Shown here piece after piece: positions 17,060 to 25,423 of a stretch of DNA of 64,000 bases (within the stretch, counting starts at the first letter, position 1; each line of letters starts with the position of its first letter). The notes under the pieces were generated by a model. That model ran no database searches and had not been told where the DNA came from. It saw nothing but the letters and a program-made list of their open reading frames with translations. The position numbers and the translations under genes were made by a program. This stretch comes from Rhodopseudomonas boonkerdii (lineage in GTDB: Bacteria; Pseudomonadota; Alphaproteobacteria; Rhizobiales; Xanthobacteraceae): assembly GCF_021184025.1 (NCBI RefSeq), contig NZ_CP036537.1, forward strand, positions 4,278,001 to 4,342,000. Direction: 5' to 3'.

Positions 17060-18583
17060 CGCCGATTGTGTTGACGAAGTCGGCGAGTTGGCTTTTGGCC
17101 CGCGGAAAGGGATCGAGGGCGCAAGTGTCTATCCCGTTTCAGATGGGCATTGGAGCCGGTGCCGAGATCAGTTTTGCCAGCTTCCGAAGGTTCTGAGCAG
17201 TGGCGGCGAGCAAGAACTCGTCGCGAGCGCCGCATGGACCTCTCAGACGAAGCCGATCGAGGCGCAGAATGCGCTTCAGATGCGCGAACAACATCTCGAT
17301 CTTCTTGCGTTCGCGCCGCTAGGTTACATACGCCTCTGTCTTGGCAATCCCACGCGCTACGTCCCTGGCGCTCTCGTAGATCGAGCGCGGCACCTTGCGG
17401 GCTGGCATCTTCGGGCAACACCGCTGTTTGAGGTCGCAGATGTCTCGCAGTCGCGTTTGCTGGCGCGGTAGAGAAGCGTCGCTCCGTCATTCACCAGTGT
17501 CCCGGTTGAAGTCAGCACCTTGCCTGCCGGACAGCGATAGATGTCCGTCCTCGGATCGTAGGCAAAGTCGTCGCGGGCGAATGTCTCATCCTCGCGAGCC
17601 GACTTGTCGAACACAGGTATATGCGGCTCGATTCCACGCTGGTTGACCAACCAACCCAGCATGTCGGCTGATCCATACGCGCTGTCGGCAGCGAGGCGCT
17701 CGGGATGAATGCCAAAGCGCTCCTCCGTTCGCGCGATCATCGTCCGGGCCGCACCGACTTCAACTTGCCTGATGGCGCGCGTCGCCTCGACATCGACGAT
17801 CACCGCAGCCTTCAGATCGATCAGGTAGTTATCGGCGTAGGCAAAAAAGGCGTGGCCTTTGTGAGCTCCGGTCCATTGCGCAGCCGGATCGGATCGGGAG
17901 ACGAACTTCGGTACCGTCTCGCTTGCCGCGCCCCAGGCCGCTTCGTCCAGCGTCTCAAGGTATTCGCGGACAGACCGCTGCGTCCGGGCAAGCACTTCCC
18001 AGTCATGGCTGTCGGTGCCCGCAGCAGAACGCTGCTTATTGGCGTCGGCAGCGATCAGGCTGGCATCGACAGCGAAGGCCGTTCCATCGACCAGCCCCTC
18101 CGCCATGCAACGCCGCACAACCGTCTCGAACAACTTGCGCAGAAGATCGCAGTCGCGGAAGCGGCCGTGTCTGTTTTTTGAGAAAGTCGAGTGATCCGGC
18201 ACCTCGCCATCCAGCCCCAGACGGCAAAACCAGCGATAAGCGAGGTTCAAGTGAACCTCCTCGCACAACCGGCGCTCCGACCGGATGCCGTAACAGTAGC
18301 CGACCAGCAGCATCCGGACGAGCAGCTCAGGATCAATCCATGGCCGTCCAGTCGAACTGTAGAAGGGCGCCAAATCACGCCGAATGACTGACAGATCGAC
18401 GAACCGGTCGATGTTCCGCAGCATGTGAGCCGCTGGTACGTGTCGCTCCAGCGAGAATTCGTAGAACAGAGCCGCCTGATCAGTCTGCTGTGGACCCATC
18501 ATCGATTCAGCCTCCGCCGATATCGAGATTGAATCAGCGATGGCGCGCCGCTTCAACAGGGGACTTTTTCAACACAATCCGCC
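17060..18583 (-). mobile_element. Decayed IS1182-like insertion sequence
   Basis: The outer ends carry inverted repeats: GATTGTGTTGA.GAAGTC at 17063-17080 and its counterpart GACTTTTTCAACACAATC at 18563-18580. The interior encodes one minus-strand transposase that is broken (see the transposase entry). About 1.5 kb in total, which fits the family. Exact end bases are uncertain by a few positions. Confidence 0.65.
17139..18502 (-). pseudogene. IS1182-family transposase, frameshift plus stop
   Basis: From MMGPQQTDQAALFYEFSLER at 18502 the frame shows the N-terminal DUF772-type region (DPELLVRMLLVGYCYGIRSE) and the DDE core (GTAFAVDASLIAADANKQRS, ERLAADSAYGSADMLGWLVN). Near 17437-17442 the frame shifts, because the expected cysteine-rich CDLKQRCCPKMPARKVPRS lies in the next frame. 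That frame then holds a TAG at 17319-17321 before the conserved RRERKKIEMLFAHLKRIL (catalytic Glu region), ending at 17139. The element cannot move by itself. Confidence 0.75.
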
Positions 18584-18949
18584 ATGAGCGGCCATTCCAT
18601 ATCGCCCATTACGCGAATAAGGCGCGCTGCAGTGCTAACGGTGACTTCATTGTGGCCAACGGCTGTCATGCATTGACGTAAACTCGTTCGTGCCTATTCT
18701 CAGTCTGTGGTTGACGCCTGCCGGACTTTGAGCGGAAACTATTTTCGTTCGCACCCCCGGCCCGCCTCTTTGGGCAAGATTCCCATGGAATCGCAAATGA
18801 GCCCCGAAGACTAATCTCTCAAGGCCAATCACAGCGTCTGGCGGCAAGCGATAGCGGTTCTCGCTCAGCACAACGCACCCTTTTCACCTTGATCGGGTGG
18901 GATTCGTGCGTCCTGCACAACCTTCCCGACTTCGGAAGGAGTCGTACAT
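18584..18949. other. Gene-poor gap between the IS1182-like element and the orphan gene
   Basis: No convincing gene is seen in these ~365 bp. It contains the left copy of a 16-bp direct repeat (18885-18900) and the GGAAGGAG ribosome site (~18935) of the following gene. Confidence 0.4.
18885..18900 (+). repeat. 16-bp direct repeat, left copy
   Basis: CACCTTGATCGGGTGG here matches CACCTTGATCGGGCGG at 22135-22150 with one mismatch. The pair brackets the orphan gene and the methylase/HsdS-like fusion, 3250 bp apart. It may mark the ends of a mobile segment or may be coincidence. Confidence 0.35.
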
Positions 18950-19585
18950 ATGAAGCGCCGAAACCAATCACCTTCCAAGCAATTCACGGATTCCATCGAG
19001 GAATACTACGCAACAAAAATCCTGAAAGCGCTGGGTATGACAGACGACCAGCTTTCACAGTGCCGCTTTCTGCCCAAGCATATGGATACGCGATTTGACC
19101 GCTGGGCATTTACTTGGGCCGCCAACCTGCCTAGCGCTATAGAGCAAAATGCTATTCCTTTTCTAAAGCCTTATTTGACTTATCGGTGGGTCACGCAAGA
19201 TGCTCCGCCAGAGCATCATAGCATTGCCGATGCATGGGAAGAACTCTCGCAGCTTGCGGCGGAGTCCACCATTCAAATGGGCCTCCGATGGAGATCAGCT
19301 CAGCAGAAAAACAGCAGAAGATCGCGCAAACGCCATTATATCTCATCTCTTAAGATGACGATGGCCCAATTTGTGGATCGGTTCTCGCGAGAAATCGAAG
19401 TTCCTCAGCTGTCATACGCAGACGCTTGGGTCCGCTTTTATGCGTATCTCGAAACGAAAGATCTGGACCCCAAAGAAGTAGATGGACATTATGAATACTT
19501 TGCAAGTTTAGATGATCGCGCAGTGCTTAAGTTTGCGACTTTCAAACGCTACTTGCTTATCGCTCGCAAGGCGGCGCGCAGATAG
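18950..19585 (+). CDS. Orphan protein of unknown function upstream of the methylase-HsdS fusion
   Basis: A 211-residue basic protein with an excellent GGAAGGAG site 8 bp before the ATG. It is mostly predicted helical with several aromatic residues (MKRRNQSPSKQFTDSIEEYY, WVRFYAYLETKDLDPKEVDG) and a basic patch (KNSRRSRKRHYISSLK), which could bind nucleic acid. No domain is recognised. It ends 74 bp before the fusion gene on the same strand, so the two may form one unit. Codon use is less GC-biased than in the flanking core genes, consistent with transfer. Confidence 0.65.
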   Translation: MKRRNQSPSKQFTDSIEEYYATKILKALGMTDDQLSQCRFLPKHMDTRFDRWAFTWAANLPSAIEQNAIPFLKPYLTYRWVTQDAPPEHHSIADAWEELSQLAAESTIQMGLRWRSAQQKNSRRSRKRHYISSLKMTMAQFVDRFSREIEVPQLSYADAWVRFYAYLETKDLDPKEVDGHYEYFASLDDRAVLKFATFKRYLLIARKAARR

Positions 19586-19659
19586 CCCGGCAATTTGAAT
19601 GGCTGCTTTTACGCTCCGAACTCTTGGCTGCCCCACGGCAGTCGTTCAATGGAGTTCAC

Positions 19660-21840
19660 ATGCAAACAGAGCGGCTAAATCACATTGTCACCGACATAGA
19701 GGCAATCGAGCGACTGCCCATCGGCAGCATTAAAACGAGTCGATCGTTTCGGATTTTTAGGAAGGAAACCGTACGCAAAGCAGCCCGATTCCTTGAGGAG
19801 TTCGGTCTTCGCCTGCCCATTGTTTTGGATGCCAAGGATGAGATCGTGGAGGGTGAGATCTGGTTTCACGCAGCCAAACACCTGGAATTGACCGACGTCC
19901 CGATTGTTCGGGTTGGCGGCCTCACGCCTCATCAATTAAATGCCTATCGCATCGGCATTCAGCGTATCCCGCAATCCGCCCAGTGGGACGACGCGGCTCT
20001 TGCCGACGTCTTCAAGCACTGGACCGTCGAAGATATTACCTTTGATATCGAGTTGACCGGCTTTTCGGCCGCTGAGATTGACATACTGATCGAAACCAGC
20101 GACGCCAAGGTCAAAGCTCCGACAACGACAGACATCACGACAGCCGATGCCGGCGCCCGCATCTCACGATTGGGTGACCTCTGGCTTGCGGGTGACCACC
20201 GTATCCTCTGCGGCAACTCCTTAGAGAGCGACTCGTTTAAGATACTTCTCGGCAGCGAGACGGCATCCGTCGTCAGAACCGATCCTCCTTACAACGTCGC
20301 AGTTCAAGGCCACGTTGGAGGAAAAGGAAAGCTAAAGCACCGCGAATTCGCGATGGCATCCGGGGAGATGAAAGGAGCTCAATTTACTGAGTTCTTACTC
20401 GGTGCATTTAGGCAGTTGGCAGCTGCTAGTGCTGACGGGTCGATCCATTACATCTTCATGGACTGGCGTCACGCGCAGGAACTTCTCGCGGCCGGTAGCT
20501 CCATCTATAGTGAGCTCAAGAATGTCGTGGTCTGGGTAAAGGCCAACGGAGGCATGGGCTCATTCTACAGGTCACGGCACGAGTTCGTATTCGTCTACAA
20601 GAAGGGCAAGAGCAAGCAACGCAATAATGTCGAGCTCGGTAAACACGGGCGTAACCGCACCAACGTGTGGGAGTATGCAGGAGCCAACGGATTTGATGGT
20701 CGTCATACCCTCTCGGGGCTAGATGTCGGCAGCAAGCGCCTTTTTGAGATTCACAATGGGGATCTTCTGTTCAACATAGTTTTTGCTTGGGAAGGTGCGA
20801 TTGCCGTTCCGGGTGAGAAGGATCATCTGCGCGTCGGATCACACCGCTTTTTGACATTTGTTCCAGAAGTGGAGCAAGCAACTGCGAAATTCCTTCGCTT
20901 TTATCTTTTAAGTGCTGAGGGGTTAGAGAAGGTCGGCAATGCCTCTCCGGGCGGCGCGGGCCGAAACCGAACTTTGGGCATCGCGAAGGCAGAGGCAATC
21001 ACAGTTCCAGTCCCAAAGATTCACGAACAGAGGAAGTTTGACCAACTTTGTGAGTATATTCGTGAGATTCGCGAAATCCGCGCTGCAACGGCAAAAGATG
21101 CGGAAGCGCTGATCCCGGCGATGCTTCACGACATATTCGAGCGCAATGCCAAAACCGTTCGTGCAGACAACGGTATCAACGTCACTCTACTTCGAGAAAA
21201 ACAGTCCGCCGCTATCGGTGTCCCCCACGAAGAGGCTGTGCTCGTGGCGGCCGTGATTCAAGCTTTCCATGAAGATGGTGGTCAGCCCTTGGGAAATTTC
21301 CGACTCCAAAAGGCTGTGTACTTCGCACGCCGCTTTTTGGGTGATCGCGAACTTGACAGGCAGTACCTACGGAAAGCTGCCGGACCTTACAATCCGTCGC
21401 TGCGTTACTCTGGTGGAATGAAGGTCGCTTTGGAGAGAAATTGGATCAAGACTGCTACTGGCAAGTTCGGTCCCGGGCATTCGCCCGGTACAGCTCGCGA
21501 TGATGCAAACGCATGGATTAAGAAGCTCGATTTTTGTAGAGCTGCTTCATGGGTGCGCGACAGATTTAAGTTCAAGCACAACGATATTTGGGAGCTTTTG
21601 GCGACAGTTGATTACGCAATGCTTGCGCTTGTGCGTAGCGGAAAAGCCGCAACAGCCACGAACGTCTTGTCTTTCATCAGCAACGACAACGAGTGGCGTC
21701 CGAAAGTGGAAAAGCTAAAGCTCTCGGAAGCATCTATCCAAAACGCGATAGTCGAGCTCCAGAGTTTGTTTGTCGATCCGGTGAATTCGAAAACATCGAA
21801 GGCGGCATCAAAGAAGGCTGGACTACGCTTGTCGAAATAA
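19660..21840 (+). CDS. Chimeric ParB-like / DNA methylase N-terminus fused to an HsdS-like specificity C-terminus
   Basis: A single 726-residue frame. Residues ~15-120 resemble the ParB-like domain of ParB-methylase proteins, but the G.GR motif is degenerate (VEGEIWFHAAKHLELTDVPI). Residues ~168-345 are a beta-type N4/N6 methylase with the catalytic DPPY at 208-211 (VVRTDPPYNV), HYIFMDWRHAQELLAAG and HGRNRTNVWEYAG. In this family the next part should be HPTVKP and the SAM-binding D.F.GSGTT; both are absent. Instead, from ~350 the chain reads as the second half of a type I specificity subunit (NGDLLFNIVFAWEGAIAVPG, GAGRNRTLGIAKAEAITVPV, IHEQRKFD, coiled coil to ~498). It ends with the module often found at HsdS C-termini (FRLQKAVYFARRFLG, YLRKAAGPYNPSLRY). 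Start ATG 19660 has GGAG upstream. Probably an in-frame deletion hybrid lacking methylase activity; an intact hybrid function cannot be excluded. Confidence 0.8.
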   Translation: MQTERLNHIVTDIEAIERLPIGSIKTSRSFRIFRKETVRKAARFLEEFGLRLPIVLDAKDEIVEGEIWFHAAKHLELTDVPIVRVGGLTPHQLNAYRIGIQRIPQSAQWDDAALADVFKHWTVEDITFDIELTGFSAAEIDILIETSDAKVKAPTTTDITTADAGARISRLGDLWLAGDHRILCGNSLESDSFKILLGSETASVVRTDPPYNVAVQGHVGGKGKLKHREFAMASGEMKGAQFTEFLLGAFRQLAAASADGSIHYIFMDWRHAQELLAAGSSIYSELKNVVVWVKANGGMGSFYRSRHEFVFVYKKGKSKQRNNVELGKHGRNRTNVWEYAGANGFDGRHTLSGLDVGSKRLFEIHNGDLLFNIVFAWEGAIAVPGEKDHLRVGSHRFLTFVPEVEQATAKFLRFYLLSAEGLEKVGNASPGGAGRNRTLGIAKAEAITVPVPKIHEQRKFDQLCEYIREIREIRAATAKDAEALIPAMLHDIFERNAKTVRADNGINVTLLREKQSAAIGVPHEEAVLVAAVIQAFHEDGGQPLGNFRLQKAVYFARRFLGDRELDRQYLRKAAGPYNPSLRYSGGMKVALERNWIKTATGKFGPGHSPGTARDDANAWIKKLDFCRAASWVRDRFKFKHNDIWELLATVDYAMLALVRSGKAATATNVLSFISNDNEWRPKVEKLKLSEASIQNAIVELQSLFVDPVNSKTSKAASKKAGLRLSK

Positions 21841-22361
21841 CGGCTCGTTGCCAATCAAAGGCGGTGCCACGGCGAAGCGAACAACCAACAAATAACCAAC
21901 GATATAGGCAAACCAACGCTTCGCAAACGTTTCCAAAATTAACCCGGATCGTTGATTTTATACGCTTTTACCCGAATTCGAGGCGTCCTTTCCCCGCTCA
22001 TAACGGCCTGCTCGCGGGTCGCATCTATAGAGAGAGCCAAGCGCTTCGGGTGCTTCTCGATTGTGACCGTGGATACGCGAATTGCTCCCAATTGGTGCCG
22101 TCGCGCCTCCTCCCTGGAGTGCGCCAAAGCCAAGCACCTTGATCGGGCGGCAGTCCGGGAAGCGAGATTCCCAACCCCTCGCATTCAGACCCAGAAAATA
22201 GTCGGCGACCGAGTGCCAGGATTAGGCCGCATTGGTGATCGAACCGGGTCTCCAACCGCAAACTCCCAAAAATGGTAATTTCCAAACTGTCGGCCAGAGA
22301 CTTTCGGGATTTTGGCGGTGTACGGGGTCGGTTGCGCCAGCCGGAGACTTTCCAGAGTGCG
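21841..22361. other. Non-coding or decayed stretch between the fusion gene and tRNA-Gln
   Basis: About 520 bp with only short frames and no recognisable product or good ribosome site. This is where an island integrase would normally sit next to the tRNA, but none is seen. It contains the right copy of the 16-bp direct repeat (22135-22150). Confidence 0.4.
22135..22150 (+). repeat. 16-bp direct repeat, right copy
   Basis: CACCTTGATCGGGCGG, 15 of 16 bases identical to 18885-18900 in the same orientation. See the left copy for interpretation. Confidence 0.35.
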
Positions 22362-22391
22362 CGAAAGCCCGCCGAATGCGGGCCTTTCTCG
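22362..22391 (-). terminator. Terminator of tRNA-Gln
   Basis: A GCCCGC/GCGGGC stem with a 5-base loop (22367-22383) followed on the minus strand by TTTCG, 45 bp after the 3' end of tRNA-Gln. An imperfect homologous hairpin lies in the copy near 6610. Confidence 0.6.
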
Positions 22392-22427
22392 GCAAATCGG
22401 GCAGCTTGGTCGAATGCCCGTACTGCG

Positions 22428-22502
22428 TGGCTGGGGCGGGAGGGGTCGAACCTCCGCATGGGGGAATCAAAATCCCCTGCCTTACCACTTGGCTACGCCC
22501 CA
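22428..22502 (-). tRNA. tRNA-Gln (anticodon TTG)
   Basis: A 75-nt cloverleaf: 7-bp acceptor TGGGGCG/CGCCCCA, D arm GCC..GGC, anticodon stem GGGGA/TCCCC with loop TTTTGAT (anticodon TTG), T arm with GGTTCGACCC, discriminator G and an encoded CCA. It is intact. Its last 11 bases are repeated at 6675-6685, which makes it the probable integration site of the accessory region to its left. Confidence 0.93.
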
Positions 22503-22743
22503 ACAGCAGCGGCGCGAGACGATCGGAACCTGCAGCGCGCGCCGGCTCCGCCGGTCTATAGAGAGACGTTCACGATTTCAACCACCTGAGGCCAATGTTC
22601 CACGGCTCCTCCGGTCTTTCGGGGAGCCGCAGAGCACGTCCGGCCGAAATGCGCCCTTTGGCGTGTTGAGAGCCATCTCAAATCATGGGAAGACGGCAGA
22701 AAGCTGAAGAGTGTACCCAAAGAAGACCCGGGAGCGAGATGCC

Positions 22744-24519
22744 ATGACCTACCGTGCGCCAATCAACGACATTCTGCTCGCCCTGAACCACGGTGCCGGG
22801 CTCCAGGCCGCGCTCAAAGCCGGCCATTATGGCGATTTCGACGCCGAGATGACCGCCCAGGTGCTGGAAGAGGCCGGCCGCTTCGCCACCGACGTGCTCG
22901 CCCCCCTGAACCGCATCGGCGACCAGAACGGAATCAAGCTCAAGGACAACAAGGTCACCACCGCGCCGGGCTGGCCGGAGGCCTATAAGCGCTGGACCGA
23001 AGCGGGCTGGAACGCGGTCTCCGGCCCCGAAGCCTTTGGCGGCCAGGGCCTGCCGCTGGCCGTGAACGCCGCCTGCACCGAGATCTGGAGCGCCTCGAAC
23101 ATGGCATTCGGGCTCTGCCCGCTGCTCACCCTCTCCGCCATCGAGGCGCTCGACGCCCATGGCAGCGAGGAGCTCAAGAAGATCTATCTCGAAAAGCTTG
23201 TGACCGGCGAATGGACCGGCACCATGCAACTCACCGAGCCGCAAGCGGGCTCTGACGTAGGCGCCCTGCGCTCCCGCACGGAACGGCATGCGGACGGCAC
23301 CTATCGCGTGTTCGGCACCAAGATCTTCATCACCTATGGCGATCACGACATGACCGACAACATCGTGCATTTCGTGCTCGCGCGACTGCCCGATGCGCCC
23401 GCCGGCACCAAGGGCCTCTCCCTGTTCCTGATCCCCAAATTCCTCGTCAATGCCGACGGCTCGCTGGGCGCGCGCAACGACATCTATCCGTCCGGCGTCG
23501 AACACAAGCTCGGCATGCATGCCTCGCCGACCTGCACCATGACCATGGGCGATGCCGGCGGCGCTATCGGCTATTTGATCGGCGAGGAAAATCGCGGCAT
23601 GCTCTGCATGTTCACGATGATGAATCAGGCCCGCCTCGGCGTCGGCCTCGAGGGCGTCGGCATCGCCGATCGTGCCTATCAGCAGGCCCTCGCTTTTGCG
23701 CAGGAGCGCAAGCAGGGCCGCGGCATCGGCAGCAAAACGCAGGGCATGGACCCGATCATGGTGCATCCCGACGTCAAGCGCATGCTGATGCAGATGCGCT
23801 CGCTCACGGCTGCCGCGCGCACCATCTGCTATGCCACCGCGGTCGCGCTGGATATCGCCGCACGCGCGCCCGATGCAGAGACACGCACCAAGGCCGCCGC
23901 CCGCGGCGCGTTGCTGACACCGATCGCCAAGGCCTTCTCCACCGATATCGGTAACGAGGTGACATCGCTCGGCGTGCAGATCCATGGCGGCATGGGCTTT
24001 ATCGAGGAAACTGGCGCTGCGCAGCATTATCGCGATGCGCGCATCGCCTCGATCTACGAAGGCACCAACGGCATCCAGTCCATCGACCTCGTGACGCGCA
24101 AACTGGCCGCCGGCGGCGGTGCGGCTGTCTGGGTCCTGCTCGACGAACTGAACGGCATCGTCGCAAGGATCGAAGCATCGAACGACCCTGCATTCGGCAC
24201 CACCGGCGCCAAACTGCGCGACGCGCTGGGCAGCCTGGAACGTTCGAGCAAATGGCTGCTGGAGAAAATGGCTTCGGCGCCGAACGACGCATTGGCTGGC
24301 GCCACGCCTTATCTGCGCCTGTTCGGCTCGGCGCTGGGCGGCTGCATGCTGGCCCAAGAAGCTCTGGCGGCCCGTGAGAGCGAAGGCAATTCCACACGCT
24401 ATGTCTCCGTTGCCCGCTTCTTCGCCGAGAATGTCGCTGTCCAGGCCGGTGCACTGGAACGCACGGTGATGGATTCCGCCGAAGCCGTGATGGCCGCCGA
24501 CGCTGCTCTGCTCGATTGA
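22744..24519 (+). CDS. Acyl-CoA dehydrogenase (long, C-terminally extended DmdC-type)
   Basis: This 591-residue flavoenzyme has the extended form of the family. The N-terminal helical domain (~40-160) is followed by the beta domain motif MQLTEPQAGSDVGALRSRTE, and the C-terminal domain carries GVQIHGGMGFIEETGAAQHY and IYEGTNGIQSIDLVTRKLA. Glu in the IYEGTNGIQ loop region is the usual base position. It oxidises an acyl-CoA to the 2-enoyl-CoA and passes electrons to ETF. The ATG at 22744 follows GGGAG. A crotonase gene follows 115 bp downstream and may catalyse the next step, so both probably serve fatty-acid or aromatic-acid beta-oxidation. Substrate is not predictable. Confidence 0.9.
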   Translation: MTYRAPINDILLALNHGAGLQAALKAGHYGDFDAEMTAQVLEEAGRFATDVLAPLNRIGDQNGIKLKDNKVTTAPGWPEAYKRWTEAGWNAVSGPEAFGGQGLPLAVNAACTEIWSASNMAFGLCPLLTLSAIEALDAHGSEELKKIYLEKLVTGEWTGTMQLTEPQAGSDVGALRSRTERHADGTYRVFGTKIFITYGDHDMTDNIVHFVLARLPDAPAGTKGLSLFLIPKFLVNADGSLGARNDIYPSGVEHKLGMHASPTCTMTMGDAGGAIGYLIGEENRGMLCMFTMMNQARLGVGLEGVGIADRAYQQALAFAQERKQGRGIGSKTQGMDPIMVHPDVKRMLMQMRSLTAAARTICYATAVALDIAARAPDAETRTKAAARGALLTPIAKAFSTDIGNEVTSLGVQIHGGMGFIEETGAAQHYRDARIASIYEGTNGIQSIDLVTRKLAAGGGAAVWVLLDELNGIVARIEASNDPAFGTTGAKLRDALGSLERSSKWLLEKMASAPNDALAGATPYLRLFGSALGGCMLAQEALAARESEGNSTRYVSVARFFAENVAVQAGALERTVMDSAEAVMAADAALLD

Positions 24520-24634
24520 TCGGTATTCATTTCCAGCTATCCGCCGGTTCGGATTGATGTAACATCCGACCGTAAGACGTTGATGCACGCAGTGCCGCGC
24601 GCATCGTGACAACGCGAGGAGCCAAGGGGGCCGC

Positions 24635-25399
24635 ATGACCGAACACCTCATCGTGACCGATGAAGAGGCGACGCGCGTGATTACGCTGCGACGGCCGGAA
24701 AAGAAGAATGCGCTCACGCAGGACATGTATCGCGCCATGTCGGACGCCATCGACACGGCGCAGAACAATCCGGACATCCGCTGCTTCATCATCACCGGCG
24801 GCTCCGGCGTCTTCACGGCAGGCAACGACCTGCAGGACTTTCTGAAGGACGGCACCGACACGCGCTCGGCGGAATTCCGCTCGTCGAACGCGATCAAGTT
24901 CCTTTATTCGCTGGCCCACAACACCAAACCGATCATCGCCGCCGTGGACGGCATCGCCATCGGCATCGGCACGACCATGTTGTTCCACTGCGATTACGTG
25001 CTGGCCTCTACCACCGCTACCTTCACAACGCCCTTCATCCATCTCGGTCTGGTGCCGGAGGGCGCCTCAAGCCTGTTGTTCCCGCGCACCATGGGCCACC
25101 AGCGTGCTTTCGCCACGCTGGTGATGGGCCGCACCATGCATGCGGAAGACGCCCGTACGGCCGGCTTCGTCAATGAGGTCGTCGCGCCCGGCCATACGGA
25201 AGTCGAGGCGCGCAAGGTCGCGCGCGACATCTGCGCCCTGCCGCCGGAGGCCGTTGCCATTTCGCGCAAGCTGTTGAAGCTGCCGCCGGAGGATCTCACC
25301 CGCCGCATCGATCAGGAAAGCCACCTGTTCGGCGAACGCATGAAATCGCAGGAGGCAATCGCCGCGTTCCAGGCATTTTTCGCGCGCAAGAAGGCGTAA
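24635..25399 (+). CDS. Enoyl-CoA hydratase/isomerase family (crotonase)
   Basis: A 254-residue crotonase. It has the N-terminal strand ATRVITLRRPEKKNAL, the first oxyanion-hole loop FTAGNDLQDF and the second HNTKPIIAAVDGIAIGIGTT. The catalytic Glu region at LGLVPEGASSLLFPRTMG keeps a Glu. The family hydrates or isomerises enoyl-CoA thioesters in the cytoplasm. It lies 115 bp after the acyl-CoA dehydrogenase and is probably co-transcribed; AAGGGGG precedes the ATG. Confidence 0.88.
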   Translation: MTEHLIVTDEEATRVITLRRPEKKNALTQDMYRAMSDAIDTAQNNPDIRCFIITGGSGVFTAGNDLQDFLKDGTDTRSAEFRSSNAIKFLYSLAHNTKPIIAAVDGIAIGIGTTMLFHCDYVLASTTATFTTPFIHLGLVPEGASSLLFPRTMGHQRAFATLVMGRTMHAEDARTAGFVNEVVAPGHTEVEARKVARDICALPPEAVAISRKLLKLPPEDLTRRIDQESHLFGERMKSQEAIAAFQAFFARKKA

Positions 25400-25423
25400 C
25401 ATTCCTGCGTTAAACGAGACGGC

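Noticed and set aside
22678..24897. A 739-codon minus-strand frame
   Set aside because: It is the antisense of the acyl-CoA dehydrogenase gene, crosses into the start of the next gene, and has no recognisable domain or ribosome site.
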